Assembly: GCA_019312985.1 (NCBI GenBank) | Contig: JAFDCC010000120.1 | Location: 1 to 8,898, forward strand | DNA length: 8,898 bases | Origin: Deltaproteobacteria bacterium | GTDB taxonomy: Bacteria; Desulfobacterota; Desulfobulbia; Desulfobulbales; BM004 | Reading direction: 5' to 3' | Part shown: positions 1-5,973 of the stretch, one piece after another | How positions within the stretch are numbered: the first letter of the stretch is position 1 | How the letters are laid out: the number at the start of each line of letters is the position of its first letter | The notes under the pieces: model-generated | The model's database searches: none | The model's input: the letters and a program-made list of their open reading frames with translations, nothing else | What the model was told of the DNA's origin: nothing | Position numbers and translations under genes: made by a program

Positions 1-44
1 CAGTTTGACAACGAGATAAAATCTTGGATTAAAGGGGCATGAGT

Positions 45-464
45 ATGGCGGAAACGGTGCGGTTCGGGATTTCCATCGACGACAGGCTGCTGCAGAGGTT
101 TGATGCACTGATAGATGACAAGGGTTACGTGAACCGCTCCGAGGCGATCAGGGACCTGATCCGCAATGCCCTGGTGGAAGAGGAGTGGGCCCAGGAGAAC
201 CTGGAGACCGTCGGCACCGTTTCCCTGGTTTACGACCACCACACCCGGGACCTGTCGGATAAGCTGACCGACCAGCAGCACACCCACCACAAGGAGATCA
301 TCTCTGCCCTGCATGTGCACCTCGATGCCCACCACTGCCTTGAGGTGGTGGTCATCAAGGGCAAGGCAAAAAAGATCAAGCGGCTGGCGGAGGAACTGAT
401 CGGCACCAAGGGTGTCAAGCATGGCCAACTGATGACAACCACCACCGGCAAGGGGCTTCTCTGA
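45..464 (+). CDS. nikR: NikR-type nickel-responsive transcriptional regulator
   Basis: NikR is a cytoplasmic tetramer that binds Ni(II) and then DNA, usually repressing nickel uptake genes. The N-terminal 45 residues are a ribbon-helix-helix DNA-binding domain (beta strand TVRFGISID, then a helix with [11 protein letters not shown]). The rest is an ACT-like metal-binding domain. The four nickel ligands are intact: counting from the ATG at 45, His79, His90, His92 and Cys98, with the 11-2-6 spacing of E. coli His76/His87/His89/Cys95. The length of 139 residues is normal. A start at 39 (two residues longer) is possible, but AAAGGGG at 31-37 lies 1 base from that ATG and 7 bases from the ATG at 45, so 45 is preferred. 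The next gene begins 5 bases after the stop, so the two are probably co-transcribed. No nickel transporter is in the window, so the target is unknown. Confidence 0.93.
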   Translation: MAETVRFGISIDDRLLQRFDALIDDKGYVNRSEAIRDLIRNALVEEEWAQENLETVGTVSLVYDHHTRDLSDKLTDQQHTHHKEIISALHVHLDAHHCLEVVVIKGKAKKIKRLAEELIGTKGVKHGQLMTTTTGKGLL

Positions 465-469
465 TTGCC

Positions 470-1420
470 GTGAACAGGAAAAACGGGAAAGTTGCCGGGA
501 AGCTTTACGATGTCACTGTGGTGGGAGGAGGCGTTGCCGGGTTGGCGGCGGCAATGACCGCAGGCCGGCTGGGCTTGCAGGTGCTCCTCCTGGAGGAGAC
601 AGTTTTCGGCGGCTCTGTTGCCGTTATCGAACGGCTTGAGGGCTACCCGGGGATAGAAGCAACCGGCGGCTGGGAGTTCACCCAGATCATGGTGAAGCAG
701 GCGGAAGCTGCCGGCTGTCTCCTGCGTGAATCCATCAAGGTTTCCGGTGTGCGGCCTCAAACAAACAGCCAGTTTGCGATTCTCTGCTCGGGAAAGGAGC
801 GATTCCAGTCCAGGAGTGTCATCGTCTGCAGCGGCGGCAGCCCCAGGGCGCTGGGATTGCAGGAAGAGGAGCGTTTTGCCCGGCGCGGCATCCACACCTG
901 CGCCCAGTGCGCCGGAGGCCGCTACAAAGGGCAGGATGTAGCTGTCGCCGGCAACGGCAGCTTCGCGGCCCGGGCCGCTCGCCACCTCCTGGAACTGGGG
1001 TGCCGGGTTTTTTTTATCACCGGCGACGCCCAGATTTCTGCCGACGTTCAGCTTGTAAAAGAGCTCGAAAGCCGCAATGGGTTAGACTTTATGGGCCGTA
1101 CCCACGTCACCGCCCTGCTGGGCGATGATTTCCTGCAAGCAGTGGAGGTGGCGGATTTGGCGTCAGGAGGGACGCGGAAGCTGGCGGTTGCAGCTCTCTT
1201 TGTCTTCCGCAGCTTAGTGCCGAACAGTGAACTTGTTGAGGCCCGCAGGGATGCAGGAGGGTTTCTCACGGTTGATACAAACGGCATGACATCTCTTCCC
1301 GGGGTCTTTGGCGCCGGCCGGGTGGTTCGGCCTGACCTGCCCGTCGAGGTCATGGTGGGGGACGGCTGCCGGTCCGCCATTGCTGCCGCGGCCTGGCTCC
1401 GTAAAAGGGTTGAACCGTGA
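470..1420 (+). CDS. Thioredoxin-reductase-like FAD/disulfide oxidoreductase (divergent)
   Basis: This is a pyridine nucleotide-disulfide oxidoreductase of the low-molecular-weight thioredoxin reductase type, 316 residues, close to the usual 310-320. An FAD Rossmann fold opens the protein (VVGGGVAGLAA, about residues 17-27). The second nucleotide fold carries the redox pair Cys144-Ala-Gln-Cys147, followed by a GNGSFAARAA motif near 161-170. The C-terminal FAD segment is GVFGAGRV (278-285) and VGDGC (296-300). Three usual features are missing: the Asp after CxxC is Ala148, no HRRxxxR NADPH 2'-phosphate motif follows the second Rossmann fold, and the FAD-binding Asp of the AAGDV motif is Arg284. 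It may therefore use another electron donor or serve another partner. The start is GTG at 470, chosen because later starts would cut the first Rossmann strand; AGGGG at 451-455 is 14 bases away, so translation may be coupled to nikR. Family is secure; substrate unknown. Confidence 0.85.
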   Translation: MNRKNGKVAGKLYDVTVVGGGVAGLAAAMTAGRLGLQVLLLEETVFGGSVAVIERLEGYPGIEATGGWEFTQIMVKQAEAAGCLLRESIKVSGVRPQTNSQFAILCSGKERFQSRSVIVCSGGSPRALGLQEEERFARRGIHTCAQCAGGRYKGQDVAVAGNGSFAARAARHLLELGCRVFFITGDAQISADVQLVKELESRNGLDFMGRTHVTALLGDDFLQAVEVADLASGGTRKLAVAALFVFRSLVPNSELVEARRDAGGFLTVDTNGMTSLPGVFGAGRVVRPDLPVEVMVGDGCRSAIAAAAWLRKRVEP

Positions 1421-1448
1421 GTTCTACGACTTAATCCCCTCCCAGCTA

Positions 1449-3020
1449 TCACCCCGGCAGGGCCTGGTTCGGCAGCGCATTGCCGGGATTGCGGCTTTCT
1501 CCTGCAGAGGTGAGCCGGACGGCGCTTTTCCCCGGTAGCGGGCACCTGGTTTCACAGATACCGCAGCCAATGCACCGCTCGTCAATGACATAAGGCTGTT
1601 TGACCAGGACATTTTCACCCTGGTTGTTCAATACCATGGCCTCCCGGAACTGGATTGCCTTGGCAGGAGTGGGGCAGTGCTCTTCACAGACAATGCAGGG
1701 AATCCCTTTTGCAAAGGGGAGGCAACGGTTCTTGTCAAAGAAAATATTACCGATCTTTGTGGCATGCTTCCGGTCGAGGCTGAGTTTGGCCAAGGCGCCG
1801 GTGGGGCACACCTGGCCGCACAGGGTGCAGTTGTATTCACAGTAGCCGCTCCTGGCGTTGAGGCGCGGTGAGAAGATACCTTCAAGGCCGGCGGAGAGAA
1901 AGGTCGGCTGCAGGCCATTTCCAATGCAGACCTTCATGCACTCGCCGCAGCGGACGCACCTGCCGAGAAACTCCTTTTCCGGCAGGGCGCCGGGGGGTCT
2001 GACCAGGAAAGGATCAGCCCTCTGTGCCATAACCCTGGTATCGAGAACAAAGGGCAGGGCCGTGCCGATTGCCAGGCTGCCAATAAATGTCCGCCGGCTG
2101 AGCCCGAAGCCTGGTCGAGTGAGATCTTTTTTTTGAAACCCGAAGGATATCTTGCTGCCCGGGCACAGATCGAGACAATCCATGCACAGGGTGCACTCCA
2201 AGGGTGAGATCCTGCGGTTCTCATCAATGGCATCCATGCGGCATACCGATATACAGTTTCTGCACCGGCCGCAACTGCTGCCGCCCTTGCCCCGCATTAA
2301 CGAGAAGCGTGATGTAATAGCATAGAAGGCTCCCACCGGGCAGGCATTGCGGCAGAAAAAACGCCGTTCCAGCCGTTCGAGAATAAATATCGTTGCGAGG
2401 AGAAAAAGTGAAACAAAACCAAGGTGATAGTGGTTCTGCTGAAAGGGCAGGATCGTTGCCTTGAGAAAGGAGTAGACCGGCTCGGTCAGCATGTTGACCC
2501 AGTCCGGCATCTGCTGATAGGTAAAGGTGAAAAAGGAGACGGTCAAAACATTCAGGGCTGGATAGACGGATAGTGCCAGGCCGCGGACCAGGATGGAAAA
2601 GGGATCAAAATAGCCTGTCAAAGGCAGTCCGAGAAAAGCTCCAATCAGCAGGAATCCAAGCAGGTAAAACTTGAAGGTGCGGAAACGGTTCGCATTTCCA
2701 GGGCGGGCTTGTGGTATGAAACGATGGGCTCCGTCCAGCAGCGCCCCCATCGGGCAGATCCAACCGCAGAAAAAACGCCCGAAAATAAAGGTGAGCCCGA
2801 TAAAGATGAGCGACGGCCACATGAGGGAAACCAGGGCTTTTGCGGCCAGGGAAGCTGAAGCAGCAAGAAAGGGATCAATGCGGAACAGGATATTTACCGC
2901 GTATGGAATTTCATTGGAGCCCGAATAGTCTGTTTTTATAAAGAGAAAAATGAACAGGATAAAGCATAATGCCTGGCTTAAACGGCGCCAGTGTCGCAGT
3001 GTCATACCATTTTTCTTCAT
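1449..3020 (-). CDS. Membrane polyferredoxin, NapH-like half fused to a NapG/MauM-like half
   Basis: This is a 523-residue membrane electron-transfer protein. Residues 1-240 resemble NapH/CcoG: hydrophobic segments near 17-29, 66-80, 117-134 and 197-215, with two CxxxCP motifs (Cys85/Cys89 in FCGWICP and Cys223/Cys227 in FCRNACP). Two 4Fe-4S motifs follow (Cys250/253/256/260 and Cys276/279/282/286). A twin-arginine motif, LSRRTFIGSLAIG at 307-319, then precedes a hydrophobic stretch. The C-terminal part has further cysteine sets resembling NapG/MauM: 355/358/361/365, 394/398/401/405, 433/442/445/449 and 483/486/489/493. The protein could therefore carry about six clusters. The internal Tat motif suggests the C-terminal Fe-S domain is placed in the periplasm. 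It starts 9 bases after the DUF362 stop with no clear Shine-Dalgarno sequence (TAAACCTTC before ATG), so translational coupling is likely. Fold is confident; donor and acceptor are unknown. Confidence 0.88.
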   Translation of the reverse strand: MKKNGMTLRHWRRLSQALCFILFIFLFIKTDYSGSNEIPYAVNILFRIDPFLAASASLAAKALVSLMWPSLIFIGLTFIFGRFFCGWICPMGALLDGAHRFIPQARPGNANRFRTFKFYLLGFLLIGAFLGLPLTGYFDPFSILVRGLALSVYPALNVLTVSFFTFTYQQMPDWVNMLTEPVYSFLKATILPFQQNHYHLGFVSLFLLATIFILERLERRFFCRNACPVGAFYAITSRFSLMRGKGGSSCGRCRNCISVCRMDAIDENRRISPLECTLCMDCLDLCPGSKISFGFQKKDLTRPGFGLSRRTFIGSLAIGTALPFVLDTRVMAQRADPFLVRPPGALPEKEFLGRCVRCGECMKVCIGNGLQPTFLSAGLEGIFSPRLNARSGYCEYNCTLCGQVCPTGALAKLSLDRKHATKIGNIFFDKNRCLPFAKGIPCIVCEEHCPTPAKAIQFREAMVLNNQGENVLVKQPYVIDERCIGCGICETRCPLPGKSAVRLTSAGESRNPGNALPNQALPG

Positions 3021-3029
3021 GAAGGTTTA

Positions 3030-3944
3030 TCAGGCCTGGATAATCTGCATTCTCTCGAGGTCCATTTCACCCAACCCCATTTTGTAGGCTGCCACCGTTG
3101 AAGCAATTTCATCAGGCGCCAGGTCGAAAAGCGTTGTCGCAAAAGCATCGCAGGCAACCGGGTCGGCCGATGCTACCAGGGTGTCGAGGATTTTTACGTC
3201 ATCCAGGCTGCCTCCCTGGGGGCCGTTGCGCAGCAGGATCCGGGTGGCATCGATAAGAGTGAGCTTAGGGCGGATCACGGTTGCGAGATCGGCGAGTTTC
3301 TGCCCGAGATTGTGATGCATGCTGCCGCGGTTGCCGCCCAGCACACCCATGCTGTTTTTGAGGCCGAGGGTGAGCCTGCTTAAACTGTGGTGCTTGGCGA
3401 CTGGAACGTTGATATAGGTGTCAGCCTCCAGGGCGTCCCGGTAGATTTCAAGCCGGTTCACAGCTTTACCCCTTTCAATGTTGACTGGAATAAATTTGCG
3501 GTCGTCGGGATGATAGTAGGCCAGCCTCTTATCCTTTATTGATTTCATAACCTGTTGAATACCGCTGTTTACATAACACCGCCGTGGCTCGTTGCAGCTG
3601 CGGTCGAATACCATCACTTTTCAGGCACCTGCCTCAAGGCTCAATTCGACCAGGGCTTTGACCACCAGGGGGTGCGTGTTTGCCGCCTGCTCCGGGTTGC
3701 GGTCCCAGGCCATATTAGGCTTGATGACCACCTTCTCCCCGGATTTGACAAAGGTGCCAATGCCGCCTAAAGGTTCCAGTACCATGGCTGTGAGCCTGTA
3801 ATAATCCTTGCCGGTGGCATGTGCTACCACGGGGGCAGCCCTTTCGGCTGCCAGCAGTCCGGAGCCGATGCGAAAAGCGGGAACACTGGTTGAGATGCCG
3901 GCCGACCAGAGCATAACCTGTTTCAGGAAGTCCCTTCGATCCAT
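3030..3944 (-). CDS. Tat-exported DUF362 protein with an in-frame UGA at codon 108 (possible selenoprotein)
   Basis: If the TGA at 3623-3621 is read, this is one 304-residue protein of normal length for Tat-type DUF362 proteins. Residues 1-35 are a classic Tat signal (RRDFLK, a hydrophobic stretch, then Ala-rich). DUF362 landmarks follow: VVIKPNMAWDRNPE before the TGA, then VMVFDRSCNEPRRCY, NVPVAKHHSLSRLTLGLKN, MGVLGGNRG, LTLIDATRILLRNGPQGG and ADPVACDAF after it. Both sides of the TGA are in the same frame, with family-like residues immediately before (EAGA) and after (KVMVFD), so no frameshift is involved. The reading may be selenocysteine, a nonsense mutation or a sequencing error. The part after the TGA could restart at GTG 3617 or ATG 3614 but would lack the Tat signal. 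The ribosome binding site GGAGGAG lies just before the ATG. The biochemical function of DUF362 is not established to my knowledge; the downstream polyferredoxin suggests a redox role. Confidence 0.8.
3578..3604 (-). promoter_or_regulatory. Candidate bacterial SECIS-like hairpin after the in-frame UGA
   Basis: In the mRNA of the DUF362 gene, counting the U of UGA as base 1, an imperfect hairpin runs from about base 20 to base 46. GCU (26-28) pairs with AGC (35-37) around a six-base loop GCAACG. Below it, CCG pairs with CGG across a CA/CA internal loop; alternatively, CCGC pairs with GCGG. The loop starts with G and lies about 25 bases after the UGA, which loosely fits the bacterial SECIS pattern of a G-led apical loop 16-37 bases downstream. 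The upper stem is only 3 bp, and hairpins of this size arise by chance in GC-rich coding sequence, so this is suggestive only. Confidence 0.3.
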
Positions 3945-3970
3945 AATATCTCCTCCATCAATCCTTTATC

Positions 3971-3994
3971 CTTGAAAAAAGCCCGTTTTTCAAG
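3971..3994. repeat. Perfect 9-6-9 inverted repeat upstream of the DUF362 gene
   Basis: CTTGAAAAA at 3971-3979 and TTTTTCAAG at 3986-3994 are perfect complements around a six-base spacer. The repeat ends about 27 bases before the DUF362 start codon, upstream of its GGAGGAG ribosome binding site. It may be a 5' leader hairpin or an operator. It is not a convincing terminator because the stem is AT-rich. Confidence 0.45.
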
Positions 3995-4023
3995 CTGCCA
4001 ATGCTGAGTATCCTTGTGGAATC

Positions 4024-4047
4024 ATCATACCATTTTGTCAGGACAAA
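4024..4047 (-). promoter_or_regulatory. Possible promoter and palindromic operator for the DUF362-polyferredoxin unit
   Basis: On the minus strand a TATGAT -10-like box occupies 4029-4024. Just upstream of it lies TTTGTC-AG-GACAAA (4034-4047 on the plus strand), a perfect 6-2-6 palindrome that would fall in the promoter spacer. No good -35 box is seen; the best is TTGTTT at a short 15-base spacing. That would suit an activated or repressor-controlled promoter. The regulator is not identified. Confidence 0.3.
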
Positions 4048-4159
4048 CAATGATAAAATTCTTCTGTTGTAGTATACTTTTCAAAAAGCCATCCGGTGTG
4101 GAAAAAAATCTTGCGAACGGCAGGAGTTATTCATAAATATTTTTAAATAACGTATAACG

Positions 4160-4188
4160 TTGTCGAGTTTTGAGTAGGTTTTTATTTT
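4160..4188 (+). promoter_or_regulatory. Weak sigma-70-like promoter candidate for the lipoprotein gene
   Basis: TTGTCG at 4160-4165 and TATTTT at 4183-4188 are separated by 17 bases and lie about 50 bases before the lipoprotein start codon. The matches to consensus are partial (3 of 6 and 4 of 6). A tandem ATAACGT repeat at 4147-4160 touches the -35 side and could be a binding site. Confidence 0.3.
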
Positions 4189-4240
4189 ACACATTCAAGA
4201 GCTGTTTGACCAATTTTCGGTTCACCAAGGAGGGTGTGTC

Positions 4241-4966
4241 ATGAAATCTGCAATCAGTCTGTTTTTCTCTATTCTTTTGGTCGGGCTTTTTTCCTGTACG
4301 CAATATAAAACACAGTATGTCGGATTCAGGCCCGCTGCAGACTATCCGAACAGTGTTACTGCCGACGGCATGACGATTGGGGCGGAAGCGTTTGCCGAGA
4401 AGGAAACCGCGCGGCAGGCCTTTGGCTTTGATATCAAGAAGGCCGGCCTCCTGCCGGTCCAGGTGGTGATGGACAACAGGTCAGGCGATGATGTCGAGGT
4501 CGTGCTGGAGCAGACCTTCCTGGTGGACAATACCAACCGCTACTGGAACCTGATTTCCAACCGGGCTGCTGTAGAACGGGTCGCAAAAGCAACGGAGACC
4601 GGCGCAATCCTCGGCAGTGCCGGCAAGGGTGCCGGCTGGGGCGCTGCAACCGGTGCTGTACTCGGGGCTGCATTTGGCATTCTGACAGGTGAAAGCGTGG
4701 CCGAATCCGCCGGCAAGGGGGCTGCGGTCGGCGCTGCTGGCGGTGCTGTTTACGGTGGGGCGAAAGAGGGAACCGAGGCTCCGCAAAAGCGAACCATTGC
4801 CGACGATATCCGCGACAAGGGACTTGAAGGGAAGGTCATACCGGATCAGAGCCTGGCCAACGGCTTTCTGTTTTTTCCTGCCGAGGCCCAGAGTGCCGGT
4901 GGGCTCAAACTGCAGGTGTGGAAAACCGGTTCGGGCCGGGTGAGCAGTTTCAGCATAACATTCTAG
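4241..4966 (+). CDS. Glycine-zipper lipoprotein of unknown function
   Basis: This is a 241-residue exported protein. Residues 1-18 form a short hydrophobic signal peptide ending LFSC, with Cys19 as the probable lipidated residue; the Phe at -2 is atypical for a lipobox. Residues 20-115 are mixed alpha/beta with a beta-rich QVVMDNRSGDDVEVVLEQTFLV segment in the middle. Residues about 121-177 are a Gly/Ala-rich glycine zipper with repeated GxxxG spacing, in two hydrophobic stretches split by LTGESVAESAGKG, typical of outer-membrane or envelope-associated proteins. The C-terminal region contains a GFLFFP segment and a beta-rich end. The ribosome binding site AAGGAGGG at 4227-4234 is 6 bases from the ATG. 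It converges with rsmI, the stops lying 13 bases apart with no clear terminator between them. Envelope location is well supported; a specific role cannot be assigned. Confidence 0.8.
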   Translation: MKSAISLFFSILLVGLFSCTQYKTQYVGFRPAADYPNSVTADGMTIGAEAFAEKETARQAFGFDIKKAGLLPVQVVMDNRSGDDVEVVLEQTFLVDNTNRYWNLISNRAAVERVAKATETGAILGSAGKGAGWGAATGAVLGAAFGILTGESVAESAGKGAAVGAAGGAVYGGAKEGTEAPQKRTIADDIRDKGLEGKVIPDQSLANGFLFFPAEAQSAGGLKLQVWKTGSGRVSSFSITF

Positions 4967-4979
4967 GAAATTTAGAGGA

Positions 4980-5864
4980 TCACTCCTGCCAGATTTCCAG
5001 GGCCTTGCTGTACACCCTGGATCGGGGCAGATTGTGTGCCGCGGTAAGCTCCTGCACCGCGCTTTTCAGGCTTTTCCCCCCGGACTTTTTGCAGGCGCGC
5101 AGCAGTTCCTCAATTTTTCGGTCTGACATTTCCGGCCGGGGAGGCGCACCGGAAATGATCAGCACCGATTCGCCCCTGATTCTTTTTCCTTTGCACTGCT
5201 CCAGCACCCTGCCAAGGGTCCCCCGGGTCAGCTCTTCATGCACCTTTGTCAGCTCCCGGCACCAGAAGATCTCCCGGTCCCCCAGGATTTCATAGCTGTC
5301 CTGCAGAAACGTGTCAACGCGGTGCGGTGCCTCGAAAAAGACAAGCTGCCTTTTCTCCGGCCGGAGAGAGAGGAGGAGGTCCCGCCGCAGCTTCCTGCGG
5401 CTTGGGGCAAAGCCGAGAAAGACAAAAGCGCCCTCAACCATGCCGGCCACCGAAAGTGCGGCACTCAGGGCGGAAGGGCCCGGGACAGGTTCAACCCGGA
5501 TGTTGGCGCTGACGGCGTGGCGGACCAGGACGGAACCGGGGTCGGAGATTCCCGGGGTGCCGGCATCGGAGACAAGGGCGACATTCTCGCCTTGCTGCAG
5601 CCGGCGTATGACGAGGGCAGAGCGTTCCTGTTCTTTTTCCCTGTAGTAGCTGAGGGTCGGGGTGGAAATACCCAGGTGGGAGAGGAGTTTGCGGGTGTGC
5701 CGGGTATCTTCCGCCGCAATGAGGTCAACCTCGCGAAGGATTCGTATGGCCCGCAGGGTCAGATCCTCCAGATTGCCGATTGGTGTGGCGACAACGTAGA
5801 GAGTCCCCGGGCCGGAGGTGACCGGGGGCGGTGCAGGTTCTGTTTTTTTTTCTGTGGCGGCCAT
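4980..5864 (-). CDS. rsmI: 16S rRNA (cytidine(1402)-2'-O)-methyltransferase
   Basis: RsmI uses S-adenosylmethionine to methylate the ribose of C1402 in 16S rRNA, helping decoding accuracy at the P site. Numbered from the ATG at 5864, hallmarks of this tetrapyrrole-methylase-fold family are ATPIGNLEDLT (26-36), AAEDTRHTRKLL (50-61), the glycine-rich SDAGTPGISDPG (99-110), PVPGPSA (126-132), a FLGFAPSRRKLRR segment and FFEAPHR (176-182). The length of 294 residues is close to the 286 of E. coli. A TTG start at 5891 would add nine residues; AAGGA lies only 2 bases before it, so the ATG is preferred, although no strong ribosome binding site precedes it either. Codons 5-7 contain a run of nine A residues in the mRNA (5843-5851). 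The gene is divergent from the metal-efflux operon and is housekeeping in nature. Confidence 0.95.
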   Translation of the reverse strand: MAATEKKTEPAPPPVTSGPGTLYVVATPIGNLEDLTLRAIRILREVDLIAAEDTRHTRKLLSHLGISTPTLSYYREKEQERSALVIRRLQQGENVALVSDAGTPGISDPGSVLVRHAVSANIRVEPVPGPSALSAALSVAGMVEGAFVFLGFAPSRRKLRRDLLLSLRPEKRQLVFFEAPHRVDTFLQDSYEILGDREIFWCRELTKVHEELTRGTLGRVLEQCKGKRIRGESVLIISGAPPRPEMSDRKIEELLRACKKSGGKSLKSAVQELTAAHNLPRSRVYSKALEIWQE

Positions 5865-5911
5865 TGGTCTCAAATGGGTGTAATTGATCAAGGTCCTTAT
5901 CTACCTTTTTA

Positions 5912-5939
5912 TTGACTTTTCGTAAAGAGCGGCTATTAT
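5912..5939 (+). promoter_or_regulatory. Promoter of the metal-efflux operon
   Basis: TTGACT at 5912-5917 and TATTAT at 5934-5939 each match the sigma-70 consensus at five of six positions and are 16 bases apart. The -10 box lies inside the palindromic operator, so bound repressor would block RNA polymerase. The arsR start codon is 35 bases downstream of the -10. Confidence 0.7.
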
Positions 5940-5961
5940 ATGAGTATGTGCTCATATAATA
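5934..5961. promoter_or_regulatory. ArsR/SmtB-type operator palindrome
   Basis: TATTATATGAG at 5934-5944 and CTCATATAATA at 5951-5961 are perfect 11-base complements around a six-base spacer. The ATATGAG...CTCATAT core is the typical operator form bound by SmtB/CadC-type repressors. It overlaps the -10 box and sits just upstream of a gene for such a repressor, indicating autoregulation released by metal. Confidence 0.82.
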
Positions 5962-5973
5962 AAAGAGGTGGGG

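Larger units (their letters stand above)
3945..4240. other. Divergent intergenic region with likely promoters and inverted repeats
   Basis: This 296-base region separates the leftward DUF362-polyferredoxin unit from the rightward lipoprotein gene. It is clearly more AT-rich than its flanks, as expected for promoters. It holds a hairpin at 3971-3994, a palindrome at 4034-4047, a tandem copy of ATAACGT at 4147-4160, and weak promoter candidates on both strands. I see no ORF with coding character and no recognisable small RNA in it. Confidence 0.6.

Noticed and set aside
5..33. TTGACA at 5-10 with ATTAAA at 28-33 as a nikR promoter
   Set aside because: Spacing is 17 bases, but transcription would begin at about the start codon and leave out the AAAGGGG ribosome binding site. 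The -10 match is weak and the upstream region is cut off.
230..985. A 251-codon open frame on the minus strand
   Set aside because: It is antisense to nikR and the flavoprotein, low-complexity in translation and without domain features; a by-product of GC-rich codon use.
1421..1448. Terminator between the convergent flavoprotein and polyferredoxin genes
   Set aside because: The 28-base gap has no stem-loop with a U-tract on either strand.
3030..3617. The downstream part of the DUF362 gene as an independent gene starting at GTG 3617
   Set aside because: It would lack the Tat signal and the first third of the domain, and has no well-placed ribosome binding site. Reading through the TGA, or a broken gene, explains it better.
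3945..4240. NikR operator (GTATGA-N16-TCATAC type) in the main intergenic region
   Set aside because: A TCATAC half site occurs at 4025-4030, but no partner half site lies at the required spacing.
5238..5915. A 225-codon open frame on the plus strand
   Set aside because: It is the complement of rsmI, which has clear conserved motifs on the minus strand.
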